DNA of 64,000 nucleotides from Bacteroidales bacterium. GTDB lineage: Bacteria > Bacteroidota > Bacteroidia > Bacteroidales > VadinHA17. The position numbers and the translations under genes are program-made. Location of the stretch: the NCBI GenBank assembly GCA_020201035.1, contig JAIVHO010000037.1, forward strand, positions 58,810 to 122,809, given 5' to 3'. Below are positions 63,652 through 64,000 of the stretch, piece by piece (position 1 is the stretch's first letter; every line of letters begins with the position of its first letter). A model generated the notes under the pieces. That model did not search any database. It was not told where the DNA came from and was given only the letters and a program-made list of their open reading frames with translations.

Positions 63652-64000
63652 TTATTTGAAATAAATATTATAGGTTAGGCCCAAACCAATGGTTTGTATA
63701 TCATCTACCATATCATTTCCTATTACACGATCATAATAGCCGAAAATATTCCAATAATCATTATGCCACCCAATACTCGGTCTAACAAACGCTCCACCTT
63801 CTAGTCCAGATAAATTATTCACGTATGCATATCCTAATTCCAACCCCACAAATAAACCACTCGTTTTGGGATAGTACCGAAACATAACGGCCAATGGAAT
63901 AATTCCAAAATCATCATTATTATCCTTCCCAAAATAATTTATATAACCTGTTTTCAATCCTATTCCAAAGACCGTTGTCCTAATAAACTGAGCACTGACA
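63652..64000 (-). CDS. Outer-membrane beta-barrel protein, 5' end beyond the window
   Basis: The track starts this at an internal TTG, but the frame is open to the right edge (SAQFIRTTVFGIGLKTGYINYFG ...), so it is the C-terminal ~115 residues of a longer protein. Alternating aromatic/Gly strands such as GLFVGLELGYAYVNN and YWNIFGYYDRVIGN, with the C-terminal TIGLGLTYNIYFK, indicate a small outer-membrane barrel. Ligand unknown. Confidence 0.75.
   Translation of the reverse strand, partial: VSAQFIRTTVFGIGLKTGYINYFGKDNNDDFGIIPLAVMFRYYPKTSGLFVGLELGYAYVNNLSGLEGGAFVRPSIGWHNDYWNIFGYYDRVIGNDMVDDIQTIGLGLTYNIYFK

Overview
The window looks like chromosomal DNA of a Bacteroidota bacterium, most likely near Bacteroidales/Marinilabiliales. 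Three things point there: family content (DUF4271, DUF4292, patatin fused to a BamA-type barrel, the Cys-less PurF paralog, YwqK/MORN protein), many start regions preceded by the TAnnTTTG -7 promoter motif typical of the phylum, and few Shine-Dalgarno sequences. Almost everything is housekeeping. There is no rRNA, CRISPR array, prophage or complete insertion sequence.

Layout. 0-9 kb is mostly plus strand: a partial gene coupled to a PHP histidinol phosphatase, MntP (minus), Dtd, an MFS pump with DeoC, DUF4271, HemD, RnpA, a CtpA-type protease and MoaE, with MoaD facing MoaE. 9.6-13 kb: PolA and QueD (minus). 13-16 kb: DEAD-box helicase and acyl-CoA ligase (plus). 16-23.6 kb (minus): M48 protease/LemA, an NAD(P)-binding protein, PmbA/TldD, DUF134 with a cysteine-rich small membrane protein, and a decayed patch holding a SulP/STAS remnant and a truncated E2-like acyltransferase. 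23.8-27.3 kb: LspA, an ArsR regulator, a polyprenyl synthase and a TlpA-like lipoprotein. 27.5-41.9 kb is a long minus-strand run of DNA/tRNA maintenance and envelope genes: UvrC, Ade, MnmG, YbeY, HATPase, degenerate LytM factor, DUF4292, TPR lipoprotein, Dut, flippase, patatin. 42-49.3 kb is mixed: cyclophilin, PheS, OsmC, Crp/Fnr, RuvB, MORN protein, NadA. 49.9-62 kb is mainly plus strand: RpiB-Rrf2-HemW, PurF paralog, M16 protease, PdxH, Idi, GNAT and others. The last 1.3 kb carries a CAT-anticodon tRNA followed by a GIY-YIG nuclease cassette.

The most interesting signals are not in the ORF track. (1) A tRNA whose 3' end is repeated exactly 137 bp downstream and is in frame with a GIY-YIG nuclease ORF that has no ATG, GTG or TTG start; 29-bp direct repeats bracket the cassette. 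(2) A perfect parS sequence inside a 30-bp palindrome at the mnmG stop, with a 15/16 second site in ade. About 18 kb away is a 596-bp very AT-rich gap with TTATCAACA boxes, where gene orientation switches from mainly minus to mainly plus: a candidate replication origin. (3) A dispersed 111-bp triple-hairpin repeat in four copies, one of which has lost 26 bp between internal repeats and lies in a 5' leader. (4) Three separate short tandem-repeat arrays at gene borders. (5) Two decayed genes at 22.5-23.6 kb.

All calls come from reading the sequence and from memory of the families. No search or skew calculation was run.
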